From: Rhizobiaceae bacterium
GTDB taxonomy: Bacteria > Pseudomonadota > Alphaproteobacteria > Rhizobiales > Rhizobiaceae
NCBI GenBank assembly: GCA_023953845.1
Contig: JAMLJC010000001.1
Span: 620,001-684,000, forward strand
Direction of reading: 5' to 3'
Length of the DNA: 64,000 nucleotides
This document shows, piece by piece, positions 27,154-34,942 of this stretch. Position 1 is the stretch's first letter, and every line of letters begins with the position of its first letter. The translations under genes were made by a program, and so were the position numbers. The notes under the pieces are model-generated. The model searched no databases. It saw only the letters and a list, made by a program, of their open reading frames with translations, and was not told the origin of the DNA.

Positions 27154-27167
27154 CTTTAACGATTAAG
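27154..27167. promoter_or_regulatory. LacI-type operator, copy 1
   Basis: CTTTAACGATTAAG, an imperfect palindrome with a central CG typical of LacI-family operators, lies 130 bp before the binding-protein start codon. It shares the pattern CTTTAWCGWWTAAG with a second site at 27276-27289 on the regulator side. Confidence 0.55.
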
Positions 27168-27275
27168 TTACTCGCAGCCGAACTCCTGTCAAGAGGGATT
27201 CTCCGGGCATGCGAAATACCCTTCATTCAGGCCGATATGATCGATGCAACCCACGCAAGGTTTGCTAATCGGGAA

Positions 27276-27289
27276 CTTTATCGTATAAG
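27276..27289. promoter_or_regulatory. LacI-type operator, copy 2
   Basis: CTTTATCGTATAAG matches copy 1 at 11 of 14 positions and has the same outer CTTTA/TAAG and central CG. It lies about 100 bp before the LacI gene start. The two sites are 122 bp apart, which would allow looping and joint control of both promoters (inference). Confidence 0.55.
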
Positions 27290-27389
27290 CTTCAGGTAAT
27301 GAAATGGCGCGTCCCAGCGCCTTGTATGGTGCCGGATTTGATCTTACGACCCATGTCGGGCGTATGCAGAGGCTTGGACAAGAAACACC

Positions 27390-28433
27390 ATGAGAGCACC
27401 GCGCACGAAACTGGATCTGCGACGCCCCTCTCTCCAGGACGTCGCCAGGATGGCCGGCGTGTCGGCAGCCGCGGTTTCCTATGTGGTCAACGGCCGCACG
27501 ACCGAGGTGAGCGCCGAAACGAGCGCGCGGATCAAGGACGCCATCGCGAAACTCAAATACCAGCCGCAGAGACGCGGGCTCAGCCTCAAGCTCAGCCGTG
27601 AATTCGCAGTGGGTTTCGTCATCATGGATTCGACACCGAGTTTCCTCGCGGACCCCTTCACCACGCAGATCGCCACTGGCCTTTGCAATGCTTTCGTGGA
27701 GCCCGGATACGGGCTGATGCTGACCGGCTGCCGCACGCTGGATGATCTTCGTGCCCTGCTCAGGCGGCCGGTCGGCGTCGACGCCTTCGTGGTGATGACA
27801 TCGGGACCACCGGCAATGCGCAGCGAAGCCTACGGGATTCTTGCCGAATCCAATCTGCCGCTGATCATCACCCAGGAGAACGCGCCGAGCGAAATCGACG
27901 ACGCGTGCGCCATCATGCAGGACGACTTCGGCGGCGCGCAGATGCTGACGAAACATCTGACGGACCGCAACGCGAAACGCCTGCTTTGGGTGGCGCCGAC
28001 GCGCGCCTGGCCCGCTATCGAACGCCGCGAGGCCGGCATAGCGGCCGCTCTGCCTGAAGGCGTGACGCTCGAACGCGTGGAGTGCGACGAGGAGAACTTT
28101 GCCGAGACGGTGGCCGTCATCGACCGCGCGCTGGATCGCCATCCGTTTCCCGATGCGATCCTCGGCGCCAATGACCAGATCGCTATCGCTGCGCTCAAGG
28201 TGCTCGGCCATCGCGGCATCGACGTGCCGGGCGGCGTGCAGGTGACGGGTTACAACGACTTCGTATTCCGCAACTATTCGACGCCCCTTCTGACGACGAT
28301 CACCTCCTGCGCCTATCAGATCGGACAACGGGCCGCTCAGACGATGCTCGCCAGACTCGAGGACGGCCAGTTCTCGGAACGGAAGATCGAGCTTTCGGTG
28401 AAGCTGAACGTGGGCGGGACGACCCTCCCCTGA
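27390..28433 (+). CDS. LacI-family transcriptional regulator
   Basis: A 347-residue LacI/GalR protein. The N-terminal helix-turn-helix and hinge show SLQDVARMAGVSAAAVSYVV followed by INA-like RIKDAIAKLKYQPQ. The periplasmic-binding-protein-like effector domain follows, with DAILGANDQIAIAALKVLG near the C-terminus and the typical LTTITSCAYQIGQRAAQTML. It is divergent from the Pot-type/sugar operon with two operator-like sites between them, so it most likely represses that operon in the absence of its sugar ligand. A rho-independent terminator follows at 28444. Confidence 0.93.
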   Translation: MRAPRTKLDLRRPSLQDVARMAGVSAAAVSYVVNGRTTEVSAETSARIKDAIAKLKYQPQRRGLSLKLSREFAVGFVIMDSTPSFLADPFTTQIATGLCNAFVEPGYGLMLTGCRTLDDLRALLRRPVGVDAFVVMTSGPPAMRSEAYGILAESNLPLIITQENAPSEIDDACAIMQDDFGGAQMLTKHLTDRNAKRLLWVAPTRAWPAIERREAGIAAALPEGVTLERVECDEENFAETVAVIDRALDRHPFPDAILGANDQIAIAALKVLGHRGIDVPGGVQVTGYNDFVFRNYSTPLLTTITSCAYQIGQRAAQTMLARLEDGQFSERKIELSVKLNVGGTTLP

Positions 28434-28443
28434 CATTCGCCGC

Positions 28444-28463
28444 CAATCCTCACGGATTGTTTT
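28444..28463 (+). terminator. Rho-independent terminator of the LacI gene
   Basis: CAATCC, loop TCAC and GGATTG form a 6-bp stem, followed at once by TTTT. It begins 11 bp after the LacI stop codon. Confidence 0.6.
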
Positions 28464-28584
28464 CGACATAGCAGGGCGTCGGCATATCGGCGCCACGCCT
28501 CCCATTGCGCGGACCATAAGATCCGTCGTGATGCGATGTGACTTGCCGATTTGCGAACCCATCTTCGCGTCCAGCATGAGTTAT

Positions 28585-28622
28585 ACTATGTATAATTCTT
28601 TCATTACAATATCGTACATAGT
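28585..28622. promoter_or_regulatory. Inverted repeat resembling the IclR operator, in a convergent intergenic region
   Basis: ACTATGTA at 28585-28592 and TACATAGT at 28615-28622 are perfect inverted arms of 8 bp. The right side reads ATCGTACAT, the same core as the perfect repeat upstream of the IclR gene at 29532-29565. The DNA here is unusually A/T-rich. The site lies between the 3' ends of the LacI and IclR genes, where no promoter is expected. Confidence 0.45.
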
Positions 28623-28640
28623 GAAAAAGTCAATAGCTAT

Positions 28641-28684
28641 TGCCTGCGGCACGCTTCAGAAAGGCGTGCGCAGCATGTCAGGCA
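28641..28684. terminator. Stem-loop between convergent LacI and IclR genes
   Basis: The outer arms are TGCCTG (28641-28646) and CAGGCA (28679-28684). The inner arms are GCACGC (28649-28654) and GCGTGC (28664-28669). On the minus strand a run of five T follows about a dozen bases beyond the stem, fitting termination of the IclR transcript. Confidence 0.45.
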
Positions 28685-28713
28685 GAACAGGATCTGATGG
28701 TCGCGTCGATGTA

Positions 28714-29496
28714 TCAGCCGCGCGCGAGTGTCTGGCTGATGGCCTTCGTATGGCGGGCGAGTTCAAGCCGGATTTCTTCGATCCGCTGGGGTGTCATACG
28801 CTGGAGGACGCCCGCGACACTGATCGCGGCCACGATTTCGTTGAAGGGGCCGAAAATAGGCATGCCGATACATGCAGCGCCGAGCTCATTCTCCTGGACT
28901 TCCGTCGCGAATCCCTTCGCGCGGATGTCGGCAAGCTGGGCTTCGAGCAATTCCGGGTCGCATATCGTGAATTCCGTCACCCGCTCCAGGCCGACATGCT
29001 CGTAGTGCCAGCGGCGGCGTTCCTCGGGAAAGAACGCGAACAACGCCTTCCCGCACGCGCTGGAATGGTAGCTGGATTTCGCTCCGGCATAGGCGGTCGC
29101 CCTCACGCCATGCCCGCTTTCCAGCGATTCCACGAGAATCGCCTCGTGCAGATAGGGAAGCGCAAGATTCACCGTCTCGCGCGTCATCCGGCAAAGATCG
29201 AGCATGGCCGGCATGCTGGCCTCCAGCACCGGCAGGCGGCTGCTGACATGCCTGCCGAGTTCCAGGCAGCGCAGCCCGACAACATATCCTTTCGGCGATC
29301 TTGTGCGGGCCAGGAAACCGAGCGCGACAAGGCTTTCGGCGAGATTGAAAACTGTCGTCTTGTTCAGCCCTACCGCATCGGCAACCATGGAAAGCGGCGC
29401 TGGTCCGTCGTGCTGCATCACCGCCGTGAGAATGGCGTCGGCACGCGCCAGAGATTGAATGCGCGGCCCGCCGCTTTCGCCGTCATCAGCCGACAT
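28714..29496 (-). CDS. IclR-family transcriptional regulator
   Basis: A 260-residue IclR protein. The N-terminal winged helix includes LSMVADAVGLNKTTVFNLAE. The effector domain includes HSSACGKALFAFFPEE and the closing GPFNEIVAAISVAGVLQRM. The start is ATG 29496, preceded by AAGGAT; a TTG one codon upstream is less likely. It lacks an obvious co-directional target: the gene upstream on the same strand is the regulator's own promoter region plus the 3' end of a decarboxylase gene. Autoregulation through the 29532-29565 repeat is likely. Confidence 0.92.
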   Translation of the reverse strand: MSADDGESGGPRIQSLARADAILTAVMQHDGPAPLSMVADAVGLNKTTVFNLAESLVALGFLARTRSPKGYVVGLRCLELGRHVSSRLPVLEASMPAMLDLCRMTRETVNLALPYLHEAILVESLESGHGVRATAYAGAKSSYHSSACGKALFAFFPEERRRWHYEHVGLERVTEFTICDPELLEAQLADIRAKGFATEVQENELGAACIGMPIFGPFNEIVAAISVAGVLQRMTPQRIEEIRLELARHTKAISQTLARG

Positions 29497-29531
29497 CAAT
29501 CCATCCTTTTGCAGCCGTTACATTGCCGCAC

Positions 29532-29565
29532 AATGTACGATTCTAGAAACCAAACATCGTACATT
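29532..29565. promoter_or_regulatory. Perfect inverted repeat, probable IclR autoregulatory operator
   Basis: AATGTACGAT at 29532-29541 and ATCGTACATT at 29556-29565 are perfectly complementary 10-bp arms around a 14-bp spacer, 36 bp upstream of the IclR start codon. The core ATCGTACAT recurs at 28612-28620. Confidence 0.6.
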
Positions 29566-29659
29566 ATAGAAAGAAATTGCCTGACGGCAAACTGTCGCCG
29601 CAGTTACGGCGGGGCGAACTGGCCAGTGTTGACGGATTAAGCGGGTCCGCGCAACGAAG

Positions 29660-31156
29660 CTACCTACGCGGGTCGATCCCTGTCGCTCCCACCCTCAACA
29701 CCTCTGCGACGATCAGGTCGAGATCCTCGTAGCGGGTGCGGTGGTTGCAGATGGCGGCCCGCAGACAGTGTCTGCCGCCGATCGTCGTATCGGACAAGGC
29801 CGCAACGCCAGTCTCCTGAAGACGGATCATGATCTCCGTGTTTAGGGCCTTGAGCGCCTCTTCTCCCATGCCGGGCGGTGCGAACCGGAAGCAGACGATG
29901 TTAAGGTCCGGCTCGACCAGCAGTTCGAGCGGCGGACGAGCGCGGATCAGATCGGCCAGATATCGCGCCTGCGCGATGTTCTGGTCGATGAGGCGGCCGA
30001 ATTTGGCGGTGCCCTGCTCCATGATCGACATCCATACCTTCAGCGCCCCGAAGCCGCGGCTGGTCTGCAGGCCGAACTCATGCAGGAACGTCCCCGAGGC
30101 GAGTCCGCGGACGCTGCTCTTCAGGTATTCCGGGGAGACGGCGAATGTCTGCCGATGGCTGGCGCGATCGCGGATCAGCGCGCAGCCGACCTCGAAAGGC
30201 GCATGCAGCCATTTGTGCGGATCGAGCGCGATGGAATCGGCGCGTTCGATGCCTTTCACACGCCAGGCGTTCTGCGGCGCCAGCGAAACCAGCGCACCGA
30301 TGCAGCCGTCGACATGGAACCATAGCCGCTCTTCCGCCGCGAGGTCAGCCAGCGCGACAAGGTCGTCCACGGCGCCCGTGTTCACGGTGCCTGCCGTGCC
30401 GATGATGCAGGCCGGTTGGAAGCCTTTCGCGCGGTCTTCCCTGATAGCCTCGCGCAGGGCTGGAACGTCGATGCGGTATGCGGCGTCCGTCGCTACGCGC
30501 CGCAGCGCCTTGTTGCCGACGCCGAGCGTCTCGACCGCTTTGCGATGGCAGGAATGCACCTGATCGGAGGCATAGAACCGCAGCGGCCGTTCAAGCGCAG
30601 TCAGGCCTTCTTCCCGCAGATCGACGTCTGCCATCGCATTGCGGGCTACCGTCAGGCCGATCAGATTGGCCATGGAACCGCCGTTCACCAGCGTGCCGCT
30701 CGCGGTAGGCGGCAAACCGACCATGTCGCGCAGCCAGCCGACGACCTGCTGGTCCACGAGGGCCGCGGCATGACTGCCTCCACCTAGGTTGGACCCTTGC
30801 ACGGCGGCGATGAAGTCCGCGAGCGCGCCGGTGAAATTCCCGGCTCCCATGAACCACGCCCAGAAGCAGGGATGTATGTTGCCCATCGGATAGGCGAGCA
30901 CGTTTTGGCGTACAAGCGTATAGACCTCCTCGACAGGCGTCGGCAGTTCCGGAGCCGGCGCGCTGAACATCGCCTCCATGTGATCCGGCATAGGCTGCCA
31001 GACCGGCCGTTCCCGCACCGTGCCGATATGGGTCACCGCGTCGTCGACGATCCGATGGGCCAGCGCCGTGATGTGCGCCCAGTCCGGCGGATCGAGCGTC
31101 TCGGTCGTGCGCGGTGCCGTTTCCGTGAGCTGAGGATGCTGGGCGTGGCTTTCCAT
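29660..31156 (-). CDS. PLP-dependent group II amino-acid decarboxylase (aromatic-L-amino-acid decarboxylase type)
   Basis: A 498-residue decarboxylase of the PLP group II family. An N-terminal NIHPCFWAWFMGAGNFTG segment is followed by NGGSMANLIGL, the cofactor-stacking His in YASDQVHSCHRKA, VDGCIGAL, and the PLP lysine in DPHKWLHAPFEVG. Members decarboxylate aromatic amino acids, cysteine sulfinate, glutamate or diaminobutyrate. I start at ATG 31156 (MESHAQ) after GGGAGA; the frame opens earlier but overlaps the cysteine-synthase-like gene. That gene lies only 13 bp upstream, so the pair is co-transcribed and the decarboxylase probably uses its product. Confidence 0.9.
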   Translation of the reverse strand: MESHAQHPQLTETAPRTTETLDPPDWAHITALAHRIVDDAVTHIGTVRERPVWQPMPDHMEAMFSAPAPELPTPVEEVYTLVRQNVLAYPMGNIHPCFWAWFMGAGNFTGALADFIAAVQGSNLGGGSHAAALVDQQVVGWLRDMVGLPPTASGTLVNGGSMANLIGLTVARNAMADVDLREEGLTALERPLRFYASDQVHSCHRKAVETLGVGNKALRRVATDAAYRIDVPALREAIREDRAKGFQPACIIGTAGTVNTGAVDDLVALADLAAEERLWFHVDGCIGALVSLAPQNAWRVKGIERADSIALDPHKWLHAPFEVGCALIRDRASHRQTFAVSPEYLKSSVRGLASGTFLHEFGLQTSRGFGALKVWMSIMEQGTAKFGRLIDQNIAQARYLADLIRARPPLELLVEPDLNIVCFRFAPPGMGEEALKALNTEIMIRLQETGVAALSDTTIGGRHCLRAAICNHRTRYEDLDLIVAEVLRVGATGIDPRR

Positions 31157-31169
31157 GAGGCTCTCCCGC

Positions 31170-32258
31170 TCAGGCGACGGCCAGTTGGAAGCCCGGCGTC
31201 GAGAGCGACAGAGCGTGCTCTTCGGCATCCATGTCAGCCGGAATGGTCTCGAAGAGCGGGGTCGAGAGATAGCGTTCGCCCGTATCCGGCAGCATGCACA
31301 GGATGACGGACCCTTGCGGCGCCTTCTCGGCCACCTGCCGCGCCACGCCGAACGTGGCGCCGCCGGAGACGCCGGTGAGAATGCCTTCCTTCTGCGCCAG
31401 CGCTTTCGCCCATTCGATCGCCCTGACGCCCGGAATCGGTATCACCTCGTCGTAGTATCTCCCGTCGATGGCCTCCTGCAGTACATCGGGTATGAAATCC
31501 GGCGTCCAGCCCTGTATAGGATGCGGTTCGAAAGCGGGGTGGCTTGCGGCCGGCGCACCGTCCGGGCCGCGCTGCTGCGCCTGCCCACTGCCCACCAGTT
31601 GCGCATTGGCCGGTTCGCTGAGGATGATCTTCGTCTCCGGCCGCTCGCGGCGCAACACGCGCGAGACCCCGACCACGGTACCGCCGGTGCCATAGCCGGT
31701 GACGAAATAATCGAGGCGCGAGCCGGCGAAATCGTTGACGATCTCGCGCCCGGTCGTCGCTTCGTGTATGTCGGCATTGGCCGCCGTCTCGAACTGTCGC
31801 GCAAGGAACCAGCCGTTCCTCTCCGCAAGTTCGACCGCCTTCTGATACATGCCGAAACCTTTTTGGGCGCGCGGAGTCAGCACGACCTTGGCGCCGAGCA
31901 TCCGCATCAGTCGCCGCCGTTCGACGGAGAAGCTGTCGGCCATGGTGACGACAAGCGGATAGCCCTTCTGGGCGCATACCATGGCGAGCCCTATGCCGGT
32001 GTTGCCGCTGGTCGCCTCCACCACCGTCTGGCCGGGCTTGAGCGCGCCGCTGCGTTCCGCATGCTCGATGATGGCAATGGCCAGCCGGTCTTTCACCGAC
32101 GCAGCCGGGTTGAAGAATTCGGCCTTGACGTAAAGGGCGGCATGCCCAACGCCGAGATTGTTGATGCGGATCGCGGGCGTGTCGCCGATCGTGTCGAGCA
32201 CGTTGTCAAAAAGTCGTCCGCGTCCGTTGGTGGTCCTCGATGCTTCCTTCGTAGTCAT
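31170..32258 (-). CDS. Cysteine synthase-like PLP beta-substitution enzyme
   Basis: A 362-residue fold-type II PLP enzyme related to O-acetylserine sulfhydrylase. The PLP lysine is in NPAASVKDRLA, the substrate loop in EATSGNTGIGLA, the phosphate-binding glycines in GYGTGGTVVG, and the C-terminal region in LTGVSGGATFG and DTGERYLSTPLF. It is longer than CysK (about 320) by an insertion around residues 220-250 (rich in Gln, Gly, Pro and Ala) and a C-terminal tail of about 25 residues. Such variants make non-cysteine beta-substituted alanines in some pathways. ATG 32258 follows GGAGAG. It is divergent from the BTAD regulator. Confidence 0.88.
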   Translation of the reverse strand: MTTKEASRTTNGRGRLFDNVLDTIGDTPAIRINNLGVGHAALYVKAEFFNPAASVKDRLAIAIIEHAERSGALKPGQTVVEATSGNTGIGLAMVCAQKGYPLVVTMADSFSVERRRLMRMLGAKVVLTPRAQKGFGMYQKAVELAERNGWFLARQFETAANADIHEATTGREIVNDFAGSRLDYFVTGYGTGGTVVGVSRVLRRERPETKIILSEPANAQLVGSGQAQQRGPDGAPAASHPAFEPHPIQGWTPDFIPDVLQEAIDGRYYDEVIPIPGVRAIEWAKALAQKEGILTGVSGGATFGVARQVAEKAPQGSVILCMLPDTGERYLSTPLFETIPADMDAEEHALSLSTPGFQLAVA

Positions 32259-32366
32259 GGCGTCTCTCCATGTGTGCGCTGCGGCATCGTCTGGTGCTTT
32301 GCGTTTGCGCGGCGGATGCTAAAGTGCGCGCCGCGACGTGGCATGGGAGCCAGCGTTGGAGCGAGC

Positions 32367-34370
32367 ATGGAATCGGACGGTTCCGCCGCAGATTCATTGA
32401 TGTCGGGACTTGAACTCCGGCTGCTGGGACCGTTGACGGTGCTGCGCGCCGGTGCTGCGGCACAGCTTCCGCCGTCTCGCAAGGTGCGGATATTGATCGC
32501 CTATCTGGCGCTTTCTTCTCACCCGGTTACGCGAGAACGCCTGTGCGAGCTGCTGTGGCGGGTGCCGAACGATCCGCGCAGCGAATTGCGATGGTGCCTG
32601 AGCAAGCTGCGGCCGCTTCTTGACGAGCCCGGAAGGCGGCGCGTCATTGCCGACGACAACCGGGTTTCGCTGGATCTTCAGAACTGCGATGTCGATGCGC
32701 TGAGGCTTATGTCGGCCTTGCACGACGGCGCTGGACAGCTTGCCGACGATGAGCTGGCGTCACTTTCGGCGAAAGCGGCAGGCGACTTCCTCGAAGGGCT
32801 CGACGCCGACGGCAGCCCGGACCTCCAGCATTGGCTGATGGCGCGGCGCAGCGAGTTTCGCTCCCTGCGCGCAGAGATCGTCGCCGAGATCGGCAACCGG
32901 TCGACGCCGGGCACGCCCAGAGGGCTTGCCGCCGCACGCGACTGGGTGGAGAGCGCGCCACTGGACGCGCGCGCTCACCAGAGGTTCCTCGCCGAACTCT
33001 TCGATCGGCGCATGATCGAAGAAGGCGACCGGCATCTGGAAGCCGCGGCGCGGACTTTCGCGGAAGAAGGCATGGATTTCGCGCCGGCCAGGGCCGCCTG
33101 GACGGCAATGCGCGGCGGGAGCACGCCCGTGCCCGCGGCCGTCTTGCAAGCACAGGCCGTTCCGGTCGAGCGAGCGGCCGCGCGGCGCGCTTCCATCGCC
33201 ATTATGCCCTTCACCGAGCTCGTGTCCGGCAGGCACGACCGCAGCGAACTGGGCAACGCACTTGCCCACGACGTCATCAGCCGGCTGGCGCGTCTGCGCA
33301 GCCTCTTCGTCATCGCGCGCGGTTCGGTTTTCGCCATAGCCGAGGAAACGCTGTCTTTGCGCGAGATCGGGGAGCGGCTGGCGATAGACTACGTCGCCAC
33401 CGGCTATCTCGAGCGCCATGCAGACAGGGTCGTCATTGCTGTCGACATCGCAGAGGCGGCGACGTCACGCATCTTGTGGACCGAGCGCTTCGAGGCCGCT
33501 TCCTCGGTACATGTCGCCGTGCTCGATGATGTGTGCGACGGCATCGTCTCGTCGATCGCCTCGGAGATCGAGAATGCCGAGCGCAACCGCGCGATTCTGA
33601 AGCCGCCGGATTCGCTGGACGCCTGGGAATGCTACCATCGCGGCCTTTGGCATATGTATCGTTTCACTGCCGAGGAAAACGTCCGCGCAGCCGACTTCTT
33701 CCGGCAGTCGATAACCCTCGATCCGACATTCTCACGCGCCTATGCCGGTCTGTCCTTCACGCACTGGCAGAATGCCTTCCAGCGCTGGGACGACCGCACC
33801 GAACAGACGAAGCAGGCGCTGGAAACGGCGGGCCGCAGCGTGCTTGTCGACGATCACAATCCGGCGGCCCATTGGGCGATGGGCCGGGCGCTCTGGCTCT
33901 CGGGCGAAGTCTCCGAAGCGGTCCATGCTCTGGAGGAATGCGTGCAGTTGAGTCCGAATTTCGCGCTCGGGCACTACACCCTCGCCTTCGTGCATTCGCA
34001 GGCCGGCGATCCTGCGACCGCGATAGCCTCCTCTGACCACTCGCGTCTCCTGAGTCCCTGCGACCCGCTGCTGTTCGGCATGCTCGGCTCACGCGCGCTG
34101 GCGCTGGTACGCCTTGGAAATTATGCCGAAGCGGCCGAATGGAGCCTGAAGGCGGCGTCCCGCCCGAACGCCCATGTCCATATACTGGCCATAGCGGCCC
34201 ATTGCCTGGCGCTTGCCGGACGGATCGAGGAGGCACGTACTCACGCCGCGCGGATCAGGCGGCAGAATCCCGGCTATGGCGTCGCGAACTTCCTCGACAC
34301 TTTCCGCTTCGAGGAAGACGTGAATTCGCAGTACCGGAGTGCGGCGGGACTCATCGGCCTTTCGCCGTGA
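32367..34370 (+). CDS. SARP/BTAD-type transcriptional regulator with TolB/FlgO-like and TPR regions
   Basis: A 667-residue regulator. The N-terminal OmpR-type winged helix and bacterial transcriptional activator domain run to about residue 240 (LELRLLGPLTVL, RKVRILIAYLALSSHPVTRERLCELLW, DPRSELRWCLSKLRPLL). A middle domain of the adenylate-cyclase-associated type (SIAIMPFTELVSG to LERHADRVVIAVDIAE) follows, then a C-terminal TPR array with AYAGLSFTHWQNAF and GHYTLAFVHSQAGDP. ATG 32367 follows TTGGAG; the frame is open far upstream only as a shadow of the cysteine-synthase-like gene. It is divergent from that gene, which it probably controls. Confidence 0.88.
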   Translation: MESDGSAADSLMSGLELRLLGPLTVLRAGAAAQLPPSRKVRILIAYLALSSHPVTRERLCELLWRVPNDPRSELRWCLSKLRPLLDEPGRRRVIADDNRVSLDLQNCDVDALRLMSALHDGAGQLADDELASLSAKAAGDFLEGLDADGSPDLQHWLMARRSEFRSLRAEIVAEIGNRSTPGTPRGLAAARDWVESAPLDARAHQRFLAELFDRRMIEEGDRHLEAAARTFAEEGMDFAPARAAWTAMRGGSTPVPAAVLQAQAVPVERAAARRASIAIMPFTELVSGRHDRSELGNALAHDVISRLARLRSLFVIARGSVFAIAEETLSLREIGERLAIDYVATGYLERHADRVVIAVDIAEAATSRILWTERFEAASSVHVAVLDDVCDGIVSSIASEIENAERNRAILKPPDSLDAWECYHRGLWHMYRFTAEENVRAADFFRQSITLDPTFSRAYAGLSFTHWQNAFQRWDDRTEQTKQALETAGRSVLVDDHNPAAHWAMGRALWLSGEVSEAVHALEECVQLSPNFALGHYTLAFVHSQAGDPATAIASSDHSRLLSPCDPLLFGMLGSRALALVRLGNYAEAAEWSLKAASRPNAHVHILAIAAHCLALAGRIEEARTHAARIRRQNPGYGVANFLDTFRFEEDVNSQYRSAAGLIGLSP

Positions 34371-34393
34371 TCGCGGTTTCTTATGCGCTGGCG

Positions 34394-34906
34394 TTATGCA
34401 GCCCGGACCTGCCGTGCGGCGAGGCACCAGTCGGCAACTGACTGCGCATCCGGCACGAGTTCCGTCGCGAGGCTCCCGGCAAAATCGAGGAAGGCGGGAA
34501 GGTTTCGCCCGTTGACGCCCACAAGCACGGGAAGGCCGCGATCGAGCGCGTCGGCGATCACCGCCGTCAGGCCCCGGCCCTCGGCCTCCTGCTTGCCGAA
34601 TTTGTTCACGACCAGCAGTTCGGCTCCGTCCAGCGCCTGCGCCACCCAACTCACGGACTGTTCCAGTGCTCCGGCGTCCAGCCGGCAACCGCGCGCGCCT
34701 GCGCCGCGGTCGACGCTGATGCGCACCACCGGCCCGTCCGGCAGCAGCCGCAGGTCCATATCGCATTTGGGACGGTCGTCCCGCTCGATATTTGTCTGCA
34801 CGGTGCCGGCAATGGCGAGGCGGCTTGCCTTGAGCCGTTCCACCACATCCGCCAGCAGAAGATCGATCCGGCCCCGGCCGGCGACGCTCACATAACCCAG
34901 CTTCAC
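34394..34906 (-). CDS. DUF2478 family protein (putative nucleotide-binding, molybdenum-cluster associated)
   Basis: A 170-residue protein of the DUF2478 family, which often sits next to molybdenum cofactor or nitrate reductase genes. Visible features are LGYVSVAGRGRIDLLLADVV, where the usual P-loop region is degenerate, a Cys at CDMDLRLLPDG, and LLVVNKFGKQEAEGRGL near residue 115. The biochemical role is not established. I start at GTG 34906, six bases after GGGGAG; ATG 34924 lacks a ribosome site. It is the last gene of the leftward nitrate respiration block, 36 bp after moeA. Confidence 0.8.
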   Translation of the reverse strand: MKLGYVSVAGRGRIDLLLADVVERLKASRLAIAGTVQTNIERDDRPKCDMDLRLLPDGPVVRISVDRGAGARGCRLDAGALEQSVSWVAQALDGAELLVVNKFGKQEAEGRGLTAVIADALDRGLPVLVGVNGRNLPAFLDFAGSLATELVPDAQSVADWCLAARQVRAA

Positions 34907-34942
34907 GGCGCTCTCCCCTGGCATTGGCAATCGGCTTGATCG

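Noticed and set aside
31155..32366. Upstream extension of the BTAD regulator frame
   Set aside because: It lies antisense to the cysteine-synthase-like gene; the BTAD fold begins only after 32367, where a ribosome site is found.
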